From: Thelephora terrestris
Taxonomy: Eukaryota; Basidiomycota; Agaricomycetes; Thelephorales; Thelephoraceae
Direction: 5' to 3'
NCBI GenBank assembly: GCA_015956445.1
Contig: WIUZ02000011.1
Coordinates: 124,001-188,000, forward strand
Length of the DNA: 64,000 nt
Shown: positions 46,201-56,903 of the stretch, one piece after another
Layout of the letters: every line of letters begins with the position of its first letter
How positions within the stretch are numbered: the stretch's first letter is position 1
Translations under genes and position numbers: made by a program
The notes under the pieces: generated by a model
Database searches by the model: none
Seen by the model: the letters and a program-made list of their open reading frames with translations, nothing else
What the model was told of the DNA's origin: nothing

Positions 46201-46526
46201 GCTTGAACTCGTCGTTCAGCTGAGTGCCGAAGATGGTGACGCCATGTTCGGGGAGGTCCTCGCGAGGAGGGGCCAGTACTATGATCTCCGGGATGACCGC
46301 TTGATGATCATGAGGCCTGCCGTAGATAGAGTTGACTTTTGAGGACGTTGTATAAGCATTGTATAGCCAGTTGTTCCGTATTGCCGTGAATGTATGCGCG
46401 TTTGTGTGTTTTGAATGATTGGTGTGAAGGATAAGGAGTGTGAAGCATTCAAAACATAAGAAGTGGTAAGAAAAGTTCGAAGAAAGAGTGTGTTATAAAA
46501 AGTTTAAAAATACCATGTTCCTGACA
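43224..46526 (+). mobile_element. Element B3 (TGTCAG-ended, gene-bearing), inserted in copia
   Basis: 3303 bp, TGTCAGGGCCACTCTACC to TACCATGTTCCTGACA, flanked by GGGAG (43219-43223, 46527-46531). Leader of about 1.35 kb with TATAAGA at 44528, about 70 bases before the start codon. The leader carries roughly 300 bp more (about 43964-44262) than B2. Confidence 0.9.
44601..46342 (+). CDS. B-type element protein, coiled coil, unknown function (copy B3)
   Basis: Same five-exon plan as B2: start MSFPNNYTYQVAHGISTISR, DDELWVRTMIAEKV, LQRGIYDQDLLEHG, coiled coil LEREVKEAKADVLCLSAEGL, CNCKEG, acidic linker ELEYADEVVLPSPNPSS, and a last exon in a different frame ending at 46342. Differences from B1 and B2 are mostly single conservative replacements, so the protein appears to have been under selection while the elements spread. 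Confidence 0.72.
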
Positions 46527-47330
46527 GGGAGGGAGCGTAGAGGGAATGCTGCCATGGAGGCAAAGCCGTAGTCGGTGGCCGACATGCTGGAGGAGGAGGG
46601 GACCGGAGTTTGTGGAGGGGGGGGAGCAGGCATAGGCGAGAACTCTTCCGTCTGCTGAGCCTGCTGGAATTTTCCTCGTCCACCTCTTTGACCTCGACGG
46701 TTACGTCCTTGACCTCCTTGTCCCTGGGGTTGGCTCCCGTCGTGCTGCTGCTGTTGCTGCTGGAAATTGGGGTTTCCAGGAGCACGCTGCACGTTGGACA
46801 GCCTGTGGGCCTGCTGCTTTCCCCTACCATTGGACATCTGTTCCCATGCAAGGATGATTGACTGCCGAAGACTATCCGTATCAAGCTTGGCAAGATCCTC
46901 CGTCTGGCATATTGCCTGAGGGATGTTATTATATGACGGAGGTAGCTTCAACATGAGCATCATTGTTTTGATGAAAGGTGGGATGACGGCATCTGTCCCG
47001 TTGCTCTCGAGTCGGCTGATGTGGGAGGCGAATTTGTCTAAGGCGGGTGTGGGTCTTGTCCTTCGAGGATTCTGACTTCCATTGCATGTTTGAACTCCAG
47101 GTAGATACCAATGATACCTGGCTTTCCATACTCCTTCTCGATTGCTTTGAAAAGGGCGGCAGCGTTGGTCTCACCTCGGTACTTGTACTGGATGTCCGGT
47201 GTCGTGACCATATTTCGGACACTATCCGGAATCGCGACCTTCTCTCAACTATCGACAACCGCTGCGCGAGGTCTGGATGACTTCCCTCAGCATTCTCGAC
47301 TGTCCCAACGAGGATTCGCTGTCCCTTCAC
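46527..47330 (-). pseudogene. Copia gag region
   Basis: Segments such as MMLMLKLPPSYNNIPQAICQ and LAWEQMSNGRGKQ, preceded by GKPGIIGIYLEFKHAMEVR, match fungal copia Gag; a glutamine- and RG-rich tract follows. The N-terminal end fades near 47330. A fossil part of the copia element, cut on its 3' side by B3. Confidence 0.75.
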
Positions 47331-47339
47331 TTTGCCACA

Positions 47340-49996
47340 CTTCCCTCTCTGCCTATTCTCCCTCGCGACTTCCCGATGTTTTCCCTTTCGACCTGCGACT
47401 TAGACCTGTGACCTGCGACCTGCGACCTGCGTTCCTTAGTAGACAGTTCCCCTTGGACTTTGTTCCCTTGCGTTTCCTCCCGATTGTGTCCCGATTACAT
47501 CCCGACTTGTCCCGATTGTGTCCTGATCATTTCCTGATCCTCCATCCCGACTTGTTTCTTTAGTTTACATTTCCCTATCTCCATTCCCTGCGTCCCGATC
47601 ACGTCTCGATCGATCGCTCCGCTCTCGACTCTAGGCCTCCCTCTGGTTCACTTTCCAACCACATTCCTTTCCTTCGTTGTTTCCTTCGATCCCTCGCCTT
47701 CCCTATGTCATAGACGTGTCATTAGGTCCTTTGACATCATTTGGTTCGTTTCCTTTGGTCCCTTCGTTCTCAGAGCCCCCAGTATTGTATATAAAGGCCC
47801 CTGTATTCGATAGACCCCAGCAAGCAATCACTCAGCAGTGTTCCCTCTCTCTCTCTTCCTCTCTTTCTCTCTCTCTTCTGAGGCCTAGCAGCGTTGCTAC
47901 GGTCCTCCCTTCGGTTCCCTCGTCGTCTCGCCCTCGTTCTCGTCATCCCTCTGGTCTCTGGTGTCCCGCTGGTGTCCCGCTTTTCAGCCTTGTTGTCCCG
48001 ACGTTTCCCGATGTTTTCCTTAGTTAGCTATCAATAGTTTTGTTCTTTGGTTTCCCTGTTATCTTCCACTTCGTTCCCCCGATTTGCATCGCAACTTTCC
48101 CTCTCATCGTTTATTCCCTTCCCGCAGATCCCCTAGAGGCTCGCGCCTCTAAACCGAGGACCTGACCTTCTAACTGCCATCTCTGCCCTCTCGGACTCCG
48201 AAGGCTTTGTGGCTAGTTCATCTGGAACCCACGCCGGGACCGGTTTTTCCGTTCCTTTGACTCATTAAGTCTTCCATCATTCCCTCTACTCGCGCAGAGA
48301 AGCGTCTCTCTGACCTTCGGGATTATCTGTCTGAGACAGTCCCACCCTTCCCACCCACTTTTAGTGATCCTTTCGTTGAAGGTTTCTCTCCCCCTTATCC
48401 CGCTGTTCCCGATAATTCTGTGGACGTTCCCGACGATTTTGATCTTTTAGATTCAAGTTCCCTTACTTCCCTGATAGATTCATCACGATCCCCATTTCAT
48501 ATTCCCTCTTCCACGGTCTCTTCTCTTTTGTCCATAGCTTCACTTTCTCCCAGCCCTCCACCTACACAGCAGACCATGGCGGCACCTCCCTTCTACATGC
48601 CTCTCTCGCACACTTGCGATGCTCCCAAGTTCCGAGAGGATGAGCGAGGCTTCAAGGCCTTCTTCAAGAACGTCTTGGAGCTCGCGAAACGTGCGGGACT
48701 CACAGACACTGATGCTATTGAGTGGGCGATCTCCTACAGTGGCGACGAGAGCGAAAACTGGCAGAATGTTGCTTGCATGGCTCCTGGTCGCGTTCCCCCT
48801 CCTACCCTCGACGAATTTAGGGAGGAAGTACGTCTGCGGTACCCCCACCTACTCAGCGATCGTCGCTACAGCATTATGGACCTCCACAGACACATGGAGG
48901 CGACCCAGTGCTTCCGCACAATGTCTCAGGACGAAGTTGGCGCATACTATTGGAAGTTCACCACGATCTTGGACTATCTTATCGTGCAGGATCGTCTCTC
49001 CACTTGCGAGCGCAATGCCTTCTACCTAAAGGGTTTCCCGCAGTTTATCTGCACCTTGATGAAGCAGAGGCTCGCGATAAAGAAGCCCAACGTTCGTCCT
49101 GCTGATGGCTATAGCTTGGAGGACCTCCACGAGGCCGCTATCTTCGCTGTGGATCCCCGAGATCCCGACAGCGAGATAAAGGTCGAACCGGAGATCAAGG
49201 TCGAGAAGAATGGACAGATGGAGGAACTGCTGAAGATGGTGGGCACCCTTCTCGCTCAGAATCAGCGCAACTCAGCCCCTCCCGTCGCGACGCAGCAGTA
49301 TCCCAGGACGGATGGTTACCCTACTCCGGGAGGAGTAGCACAAAACCCCCCCCAGTGGGAGCCCCAGCCTCGTCCTCAGAGCTACTGCATGTTCTGCAAT
49401 GCTCCCAACCACTTCCTCCGTGTCTGTCCCATTGTCGGGCAGTACCTCCAGCAGGGAAAGATCATTAGGAACAGCAATAACAAGATCACTCTTCCCGACG
49501 GTCGATTCCTCCCTTGAACGGTTCCCGGCAGTTGCATGCGCGAACGTCTCGACAACTATGCCAACTGGAAACATTGCAACCCTCAGAGGAACCAGTACGA
49601 GCCCGCCGCAACCAACTTCTTCGAGAGCAACGACGAGTATGCCTTTGAGGTTGAGGTCTCCTCCTTTGAGCCTGACGATTCTGATGACGAGCTAAACATC
49701 ACGCACGCAAGATTTCAATCCCTCTACGAAGCTCGCAAGGCTCGTCGTGAACAGTTTGATGGTGTTGAGGTCCCTCCTCGCAAGACTGGGTTCCCTTCCC
49801 ACCAGAAGGCCCCAGCTCCTCCTCCTGCTTCCTCTCCTGCTCCCGCTCCCCCTCAGCCGAATATCCACGGCCAGCGAGTTCCCCTAAAGCCATTCCCTCA
49901 TCGGGATACCCCTCCTCACCTCGCTGGGAAGCCTGGAGCACCCGTAGATCCTCCCGCTCGTCCCCAAGGTCCTATAAAGCCTCTCGACATGCCCCC
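47340..49996 (+). mobile_element. Ty3-type LTR retrotransposon fossil, 5' part
   Basis: C/T-rich LTR and leader (47340 to about 48400) with a TATATAAAG box at 47788, then gag (48420-49517) and the start of the next frame (49536-49996). The element stops where A3 begins; no protease, reverse transcriptase or integrase of this element is in the window. Truncated by insertion; the part seen has few other lesions. Confidence 0.75.
48420..49517 (+). pseudogene. Ty3-type Gag
   Basis: Basidiomycete Ty3/gypsy-style Gag of 365 residues: capsid-like region (FREDERGFKAFFKNVLELAK, WAISYSGDESENWQ), then an EIKVEPEIKVEK linker and a zinc knuckle C-x2-C-x4-H-x4-C (CMFCNAPNHFLRVC) near the C-terminus. Part of the truncated fossil; the frame is open throughout. 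Confidence 0.85.
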
Positions 49997-51232
49997 TGTC
50001 AGCGTGCTGAATTTTAACCTCTTTTTGAACCATTTTCACACCCAACTTTCACCCACTTTCCTTACCTATACCCCTCTCTTATCACGACTCACACATCATT
50101 GGAAACCAGACAAAGACACTGATGATATTACAAGGGCACCTACACGACGAAGACACAAGACGACCAGTCGACAGAGTTGAATCCGCACGGACTCTATGGA
50201 CAAGGACTAAGGCGTACAGACCCTAGACGTCAAGACCTAGTCTGCCAGTACTCTTCAGCACTGGCAACCTCCTCCTCCTCCGTCCCCTCCGAGGCACTCT
50301 CGACGGCTTCCTCGTCGACCATCTCGACGACCCGAGCTTCCTCCAGACGATGAGCTACGGCCAGCTGTACTTCGGCGCGCAGGCGGTTCCTCGCTGAATC
50401 GACCGTAGTCTGATCCAGAATCCTCTGGGCTGACCAACCCTCCACTCTCTCGGTCAGTTGAGCCACCAGGCGAACGGCCACCGCTGCACGCTGGACCGAC
50501 AAGAGCGTAAGGCTCGTTAACTCGTTCACGTCCACGGACTCCATGGGAATCAGTTCGCCGCGGTCCACGCGACACTGCAACATTGTCGCGTCGGAATAGG
50601 ATGGTGGACTCGATGTCTCCACCCTGGCGGACAACGTTGGGATTGCTGGGACACATGCGATGGGCTGGACGGCGAGCGCCGTTGTAAGGAACCCATCGAC
50701 GGGCACGAATGGAACGTTGTCCACGCACCGGAGAGATCGAAGGAGGCGGGACCGGAACGGCCACCTCGTTCTCCCCCGCGTACTCCAACTCGGGAGAACT
50801 ACTAACCGGGTTTACGGCCGTCTCCTCGGACATCTCACGAACGACCTCCTCCCCGCCATCAGTGTGCGCCGGCGTACGATACGAACTGTCGGAAGCTAAG
50901 AGGGATGTCAGTGGACAAGTCAAATATGTCAACCGGCATCCTGACCTATTGGGGAAGCCATCCGGTCCGGAATTGACTCGTCCTCGGACTCGTCACGAAC
51001 CGCTGCCACCGAACGAGTGCGACAGTGGCATAGTTGCTCGCTCATGGATTCCACCTGAGCGCCCAACAACGGCAAGGCATCGTCCAAAGTATCGACCTAA
51101 AGCGGAATGAGTTCCCTCGGGTGGAGACCAGGGGAAGACACACCGACCTTGGTGTCCAACTCGTTCAGAGCCCTTCTATGACGGTTGAGCCGTCGGTCGA
51201 CCTCAATCAGGTCCTGCTGGATGGTGTCGTCT
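49997..51232 (-). mobile_element. Element A3, truncated copy of the A family
   Basis: Begins TGTCAGCGTGCTGAATTTT inside the Ty3 fossil, minus orientation. Similarity to A0/A1 ends abruptly near 51232 within the coiled-coil exon, so the part carrying the gene start and the other terminus is missing. No second target duplication can be read. Confidence 0.8.
50230..51232 (-). pseudogene. A-type element protein, C-terminal part (copy A3)
   Basis: Carries the acidic linker PELEYAGENEVAVPVPPP and the helical last exon (LTLLSVQRAAVAVRLVAQL, EEYWQTRS) of the A protein; the N-terminal half is absent. Fossil fragment. Confidence 0.75.
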
Positions 51233-51239
51233 TGCAGCA

Positions 51240-51640
51240 GCTGCAGCTGAGAAAATACATTTCTCCAGTTAACAAGCTGCGCTAGATTTGTAAATGTTCT
51301 AGTTAACCCCAATCTTTGTATTTATGATATTTGTGCAGGTGAATCAATGTATTTTTCCATTGTTCCAAGCGTTTGGCCCATCACTCGCATCAGCACCCCG
51401 TGATCTGTACCATTCCCAGGGGTCAGTTCCCACGGTTGATCCCACCTCCTGATCGGGTCAGCTGTGCTTATGCTCTGCCACAAAAAATCGACCATTGCTC
51501 ACGGTACGTGCCCCCTGAGAAAGTGTTATTGTAGGATGTTTAAGGGAGCTACCATAGCTTGCGTTTGCCACGCTTTATGGCCCACTTTATTGAGGTTCAG
51601 AGGACCTCATCCTGCGGCTCGACGGGCAAATATTGCCGGT
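51240..51640. other. Unassigned AT-rich segment
   Basis: No gene seen. A block near 51320-51390 (ATATTTGTGC, AATGTATTT, TTGTTCC, CCATCAC) shows a faint resemblance, in inverted orientation, to 56800-56885 beside the KDZ gene; it may be a remnant of a related element end. Confidence 0.3.
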
Positions 51641-51644
51641 ATTG

Positions 51645-52860
51645 GGTGATCCTCCGCTTCCACACCTGCGTCGTTTCGCGCCCTCTAAATGTAAGCATAT
51701 ACCTCCAAATTCCCACCTTTGTTTTGCTGGTTTGATGAAGTTGTGAGGTTTTCCGCACCGGGTTCATCCGCCTAGGAATCATCAATAGCACAGGGTTACT
51801 CACGTCTCGTGCTTATTCCTTCTCAGGGCGTTTACAGTGAGTAAATACCTCCCTACTGGCGTTGGTTTTGTGCGATTTGATAGGCTTTGCGTTGTTCCCG
51901 CCTTGTGCTTGCGTGCCCGAAAATTCTGGAAATCTCCAGCCCTGCTGCAGATATCTCCAACCCGTTTCGGGTACCTACAACGTACGTATATCCCTCTCAA
52001 ATTCCATTGACGCTGCTTGATTTTACTAACTTTTGAAGGTTTCTACCCCGTCCCCACCAGGTCGAAATTTTACAATATCCCTGGATCCTCTGCACCTAGA
52101 GCTAAGCCGTCCGGTGTCCTTCTAAAGTGGGTATATACCTCCAAACTCTGACCGGTTTGATACGATTTAATGAACTTTCTAGCACTCTTGGCTCGTGCCC
52201 CCCCACCACCAAAAACATGAATAGCGTGGGTTCTGCTACACTTCTCCTATATCCCTTTGAGGGATGTGTAATGTGAGTATGTGGTTCTTGATTCCCGCCC
52301 GTCTCGTCTGATTTGGTGAGCGTTAGATGTTTCCCGCTCCGTCCTCATCAAATCAAAAATTCACGATATCTCAGGTTCCTTTGCGCGGAAACTCAAGCCT
52401 TTCCACGACGTTATAAAGCAAGTGTATACCTCTCGTTTCTCACTGCCTTTGTCTGGATTAACGAGCTTCCCTGGCCCCTCGTTCCCGGGCCTCGCGCCAG
52501 AAAATCATGAATAGTGCGTGTCCTGCTATACCTATGCCCTAGCTCTTCTGGAACTTCGTAATACAATTGTATGGCTCTCAAATCCCACCTGTCCCATCCA
52601 ATTTGGTGGACTTCTGAAGGTTCCCGCCTCGTTCCCTACTGACCAAACATTCACGATTTCCACTGACCATCTGCACCTAGGCTCAAGCCCCTGTGCAACC
52701 CCACAGGGGAAGCATATACCTCCAAATTCCAACCAACCTGACCAGACGAAAAGAGCGTCCCATGGTTCCCACCCCTCCGCCCGTGAACTCGTCCAAACCA
52801 AATTGCCGTCCACGTGACCCTCTGGATCACGGGTGAGTGCGGGTGACCTGACGTCGCTCG
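51645..52860 (+). repeat. Diverged ~145-bp tandem array
   Basis: About eight units marked by related blocks at 51689, 51840, 51983, 52127, 52271, 52418, 52564 and 52707 (GTAAGCATATACCTCC, GTGAGTAAATACCTCC, GTACGTATATCCCTC and so on), spaced 143-151 bases. Each unit also has a GATTTxxTGAxxTTT block, a CCCGCxxCGTxCC block and a TTCACGATATCTC-like block. Units are strongly diverged, so the array is old. No open frame spans it. Confidence 0.72.
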
Positions 52861-53850
52861 GGATCGAGACCAGTTCCCTTCCCCCGCAGGAAACCTACCA
52901 GCACACACCGGCTCTGCGAGCACACGGTGTTCGTTCTGCAATGTCTGCGCACCCGCCGCCAAGCTACCACGCCCTCGGTCTCCATCAACTATTCCCTCTC
53001 ATCCCCCCAGAGCACAGCCTCACACATCCCATCCAGCGACTCATCGCATACTTTCATCAGGTTCCCCGAGTCTCAAATCCACAGTTCCACAAGTTCTTTA
53101 CACCCATCAGCTCCGTGGCCTCAATAAAACTCCTGCCGCCCATATCTTCCCGGGGATCTTGTCCGATGGATTTACGGCCGTTTCAGCACGCCTAGAACCA
53201 CACTTGAAGGGTGAGTCATCGCGTTCTTGCTTATCCACCTATCCAAGTTAACGCGTGTTCCGGTTTGCATGGCCTTCCTCTCGTCAGACATGACTTGGCG
53301 ATCATACCCACCGAGAATATCACCTGTGGCGCAACCTCACGAAACGTCGCACACTATTAACTGTAACTACAAATATTTCGCCAGAATAAACATTTGCTTG
53401 TCCAATTGCCACATCCTACGTGGGACACACCCAAGCCGACGTGTTCAAGTCGAGAATCGCCTAAGCCTGAAACGTGTCACTCAAAGTTCAGGCGCCTTCA
53501 CGGACAAGCCGAGAGCCTGAGACATGTTAACATAACATTGGATCTCAAACATACGGGATATTCAAATGTAATACAAGTGATGTAGACGACGAGCATAGGG
53601 TGGTACTTGACGAGGGATAGAGAAAACTGAAAAACGGCCGCTTGAAGTTAAGGTACGCGCGCTCAGGCGTCATCTCCATCCAGCTGCATTATGTCCGAAT
53701 CGAGGTCGAGGCAATAGTTGCAGCCCAGAAAATATATTTCTTCCTGTTGCTATCCACCCTCAAGGAATGAATGGTGGTGTCGGAGATTGCCATTTACAAT
53801 TGCTCATTCGTTCCGTTTCAGAATTATAAATGGGGAATCGCGGTCGTTTC
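52861..53850. other. Unassigned stretch
   Basis: A plus-strand open stretch at 52833-53195 (120 codons, proline- and serine-rich) has no recognisable motif. The rest shows nothing I can name. Confidence 0.4.
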
Positions 53851-54010
53851 GCATGGTCCATTGTTTCGGACAGAGGGTTGGCTGGGCCCATTGTTTCGGA
53901 CCAATGGATAGACTGGGCCCATTGTTTCGGACCAATGGGTAGACTGGGCCCACTGTTTGGGAACAGGGGTTGAGCTGGGCACGTTGATTTGGGTCAGTGG
54001 TGGAACTGGA
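53850..54010 (+). repeat. 31-bp tandem repeat
   Basis: Five or so units with period 31, core CTGGGCCCATTGTTTCGG. The core with its neighbour (CCATTGTTTCGGACCAATGG) is itself an inverted repeat, so each unit could fold or bind a dimer. Lies just left of the large palindrome. Confidence 0.75.
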
Positions 54011-54046
54011 CCCACAGTATTCCTAATGGGGATTGCAGCAGAATAT

Positions 54047-56696
54047 GCTTATATAATCAGAAATATTGGGTTGTTTGAAATTGCAAATGAATTTCCAAAA
54101 AAGGAAATTTTGATGGCTTAGATAAGCAGGTCATGTGATTTGCTAAAAGCAATATTTGGGGGGATTATGTAAGTAGGTCATGTGACTTACCAAAACGGGG
54201 AGTTTTGATGGCTTATATAAGCAACTTAAGAAGGGTTTGGAATGAAATTACCCAAAAAGGAAATTCCTTTTTGGGTAATAATTTCCAAAAAAGGAATTTC
54301 CTTTTTAGGTAACAATTTCCAAAATAGGAAATTCCCTTTTTGGGTAATAATTTCCAAAAAAGGAAATATTTTAAAAAAAATAATTTCCAAAAAAAATTGA
54401 AATTTTAATTTTACAAAATAGTAATTTTTAATTTTAGCAATTTCTATTTTTAGTAATTTTCATTTTAGTAGTTTTTACTTTTAGTAACTTCATTTTAGTC
54501 CCACCTTTTCTTAGTATTTTCTTGTTGGTAACCTGTTTTTTAGTAATTTTTATTTTTGGTAATTTCTATTTTTGGTAATTTCTATTTTTAGTAATTTCTA
54601 TTTTTAATAATTTCCTTTTGATAATATTTGTTTTTAGTAGTTTCTATTTTTAGTAGTTTTTATTTTTAGTAGTTTTAAAATCATTTTGTTATTCAGGTTA
54701 CTTAATATAGCATATTTCTGTTTGTGGTCCTCACTATAACCTAAAGTAGTCCACCTAACCTGACTTAGTCTAACATAACCTAGCCTAACCTGACCTAACC
54801 TAACCTAAAATAATCCACCTAACCTACCCTAACCTAACCTAACCTAACCTAACCTAACCTGACCTAACCTAACCTAACCTGACCTGACCTAAAGTAGTCC
54901 ACCTAACCTAACCCTGACGTAATCCATCTGAACTAACCCAACATAGTCCATCTAAACCAACCTAACATAGTCTACCTAACCTGATCTCATGCAGTCCACC
55001 TAACTTGACATTGACTAACCTAACTTAATCTAAAGGAGGGTTGGTCTAAACTTGAACATAACCTGACTGGACCTCACCCAGCTTGCCAGTACATGGCTTG
55101 GGTTATTGAAACATAACATAAATTGTACTGTTTCATATTCCACATCCAACCACACTCAAGGGCACCTACTGTGCTGAACCTACAAGCTGGTGGACTTACA
55201 AGCCTGTGGATCTACAGGCTAGTGGGGATGTGTCTGTCTCTCAAACACTGGGATACCACTGCAACCCATGTTCTGTGCTGGCTTATCCACTCAACTGGAC
55301 CCATAAGCCAGTCAACTCTTAAACTCACTGGCCCACAAATCATATCCAGCTGGCAAATAGGCCAGACAATTGTATGGGTCAAGTTATGGTCTGGCATAGA
55401 ATACTTGGGTGACAGAAATATTTGCTGGGATATAGGTGCATAGGTTTATGGGCTACATACTTGGGTGTGTTATGCGTGTTATGGGTCCATGGATTTGTGG
55501 ACCAGTGAGTTTAAGAGTTGACTGGCTTATGGGTCCAGTTGAGTGGATAAGCCAGCACAGAACATGGGTTGCAGTGGTATCCCAGTGTTTGAGAGACAGA
55601 CACATCCCCACTAGCCTGTAGATCCACAGGCTTGTAAGTCCACCAGCTTGTAGGTTCAGCACAGTAGGTGCCCTTGAGTGTGGTTGGATGTGGAATATGA
55701 AACAGTACAATTTATGTTATGTTTCAATAACCCAAGCCATGTACTGGCAAGCTGGGTGAGGTCCAGTCAGGTTATGTTCAAGTTTAGACCAACCCTCCTT
55801 TAGATTAAGTTAGGTTAGTCAATGTCAAGTTAGGTGGACTGCATGAGATCAGGTTAGGTAGACTATGTTAGGTTGGTTTAGATGGACTATGTTGGGTTAG
55901 TTCAGATGGATTACGTCAGGGTTAGGTTAGGTGGACTACTTTAGGTCAGGTCAGGTTAGGTTAGGTTAGGTCAGGTTAGGTTAGGGTAGGTTAGGTGGAT
56001 TATTTTAGGTTAGGTTAGGTCAGGTTAGGCTAGGTTATGTTAGACTAAGTCAGGTTAGGTGGACTACTTTAGGTTATAGTGAGGACCACAAACAGAAATA
56101 TGCTATATTAAGTAACCTGAATAACAAAATGATTTTAAAACTACTAAAAATAAAAACTACTAAAAATAGAAACTACTAAAAACAAATATTATCAAAAGGA
56201 AATTATTAAAAATAGAAATTACTAAAAATAGAAATTACCAAAAATAGAAATTACCAAAAATAAAAATTACTAAAAAACAGGTTACCAACAAGAAAATACT
56301 AAGAAAAGGTGGGACTAAAATGAAGTTACTAAAAGTAAAAACTACTAAAATGAAAATTACTAAAAATAGAAATTGCTAAAATTAAAAATTACTATTTTGT
56401 AAAATTAAAATTTCAATTTTTTTGGAAATTATTTTTTTTTAAATATTTCCTTTTTTGGAAATTATTACCCAAAAAGGAATTTCCTTTTTGGGTAATTTCA
56501 TTCCAAACCCTTCTTAAGTTGCTTATATAAGCCATCAAAACTCCCCGTTTTGGTAAGTCACATGACCTACTTACATAATCCCCCCAAATATTGCTTTTAG
56601 CAAATCACATGACCTGCTTATCTAAGCCATCAAAATTTCCTTTTTTGGAAATTCATTTGCAATTTCAAATAACCCAATATTTCTGATTATATAAGC
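54047..56696. repeat. Large palindrome P6 (2.65 kb) with TTAGG-like arrays
   Basis: Left arm about 54047-55345, right arm about 55497-56696, outermost GCTTATATAATCAG and its complement, loop of about 150 bp. Inside each arm, from the outside: GGCTTATATAAGC and CAGGTCATGTGA words, blocks of AAAAAAGGAAATT, runs of TTACTAAAAATAGAAA, then a (CCTAA)n/(TTAGG)n tract (about 54740-54960 and 55850-56080), then unique sequence. No CACTG end, so it is not one of the P1-P5 family. The motif ATAAGCAG recurs at 56725-56733, outside the right arm and next to the KDZ gene. Confidence 0.85.
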
Positions 56697-56903
56697 GTGT
56701 GGGGTTTTTTGGCAATTAAAGCCTGTTATTACATAAGCAGTCCCAAATACCAAGCTGACCCACATCCTCGGTACCTGTATAATTGCCAGCTGTGATCTAA
56801 TCAGTGAAGGGCTGATGGCCCAGATGCTCGGGAACAGCAATAAATACATTTCCTCCTGCAAGCCTACAGCACAAATATAAAGCTCAATCACCGACACACC
56901 AAT

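Larger units (their letters stand above)
36982..47340 (-). mobile_element. Ty1/copia retrotransposon fossil
   Basis: Minus-strand element with parts in copia order: gag (46527-47330), protease with DSGASRHFT (41252-41760), integrase with zinc and core region (40233-41119), a proline/serine-rich linker (39410-40040), then reverse transcriptase and RNase H (37479-38936, YVDDAIF and SSTEAEYMALSD). It is interrupted by palindrome P5, by element B3 and probably by a foreign LTR-like segment at 41.87-43.22 kb. It is broken, with roughly five further lesions and no 5' LTR in view; old but still well recognisable. Confidence 0.88.

Noticed and set aside
22808-46342. A/B gene as a TET/JBP dioxygenase carried by KDZ-type elements
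   Set aside because: No HxD or other dioxygenase motif; the protein is mostly coiled coil and low-complexity linker.
53850-54015. Small repeated peptide gene in the 31-bp array
   Set aside because: The period is not a multiple of three, so frames change between units; it is a DNA repeat, not a peptide repeat.
54740-56080. Chromosome end (telomere)
   Set aside because: The TTAGG-like tracts are internal, short, degenerate and mirrored within one palindrome, with genes on both sides.
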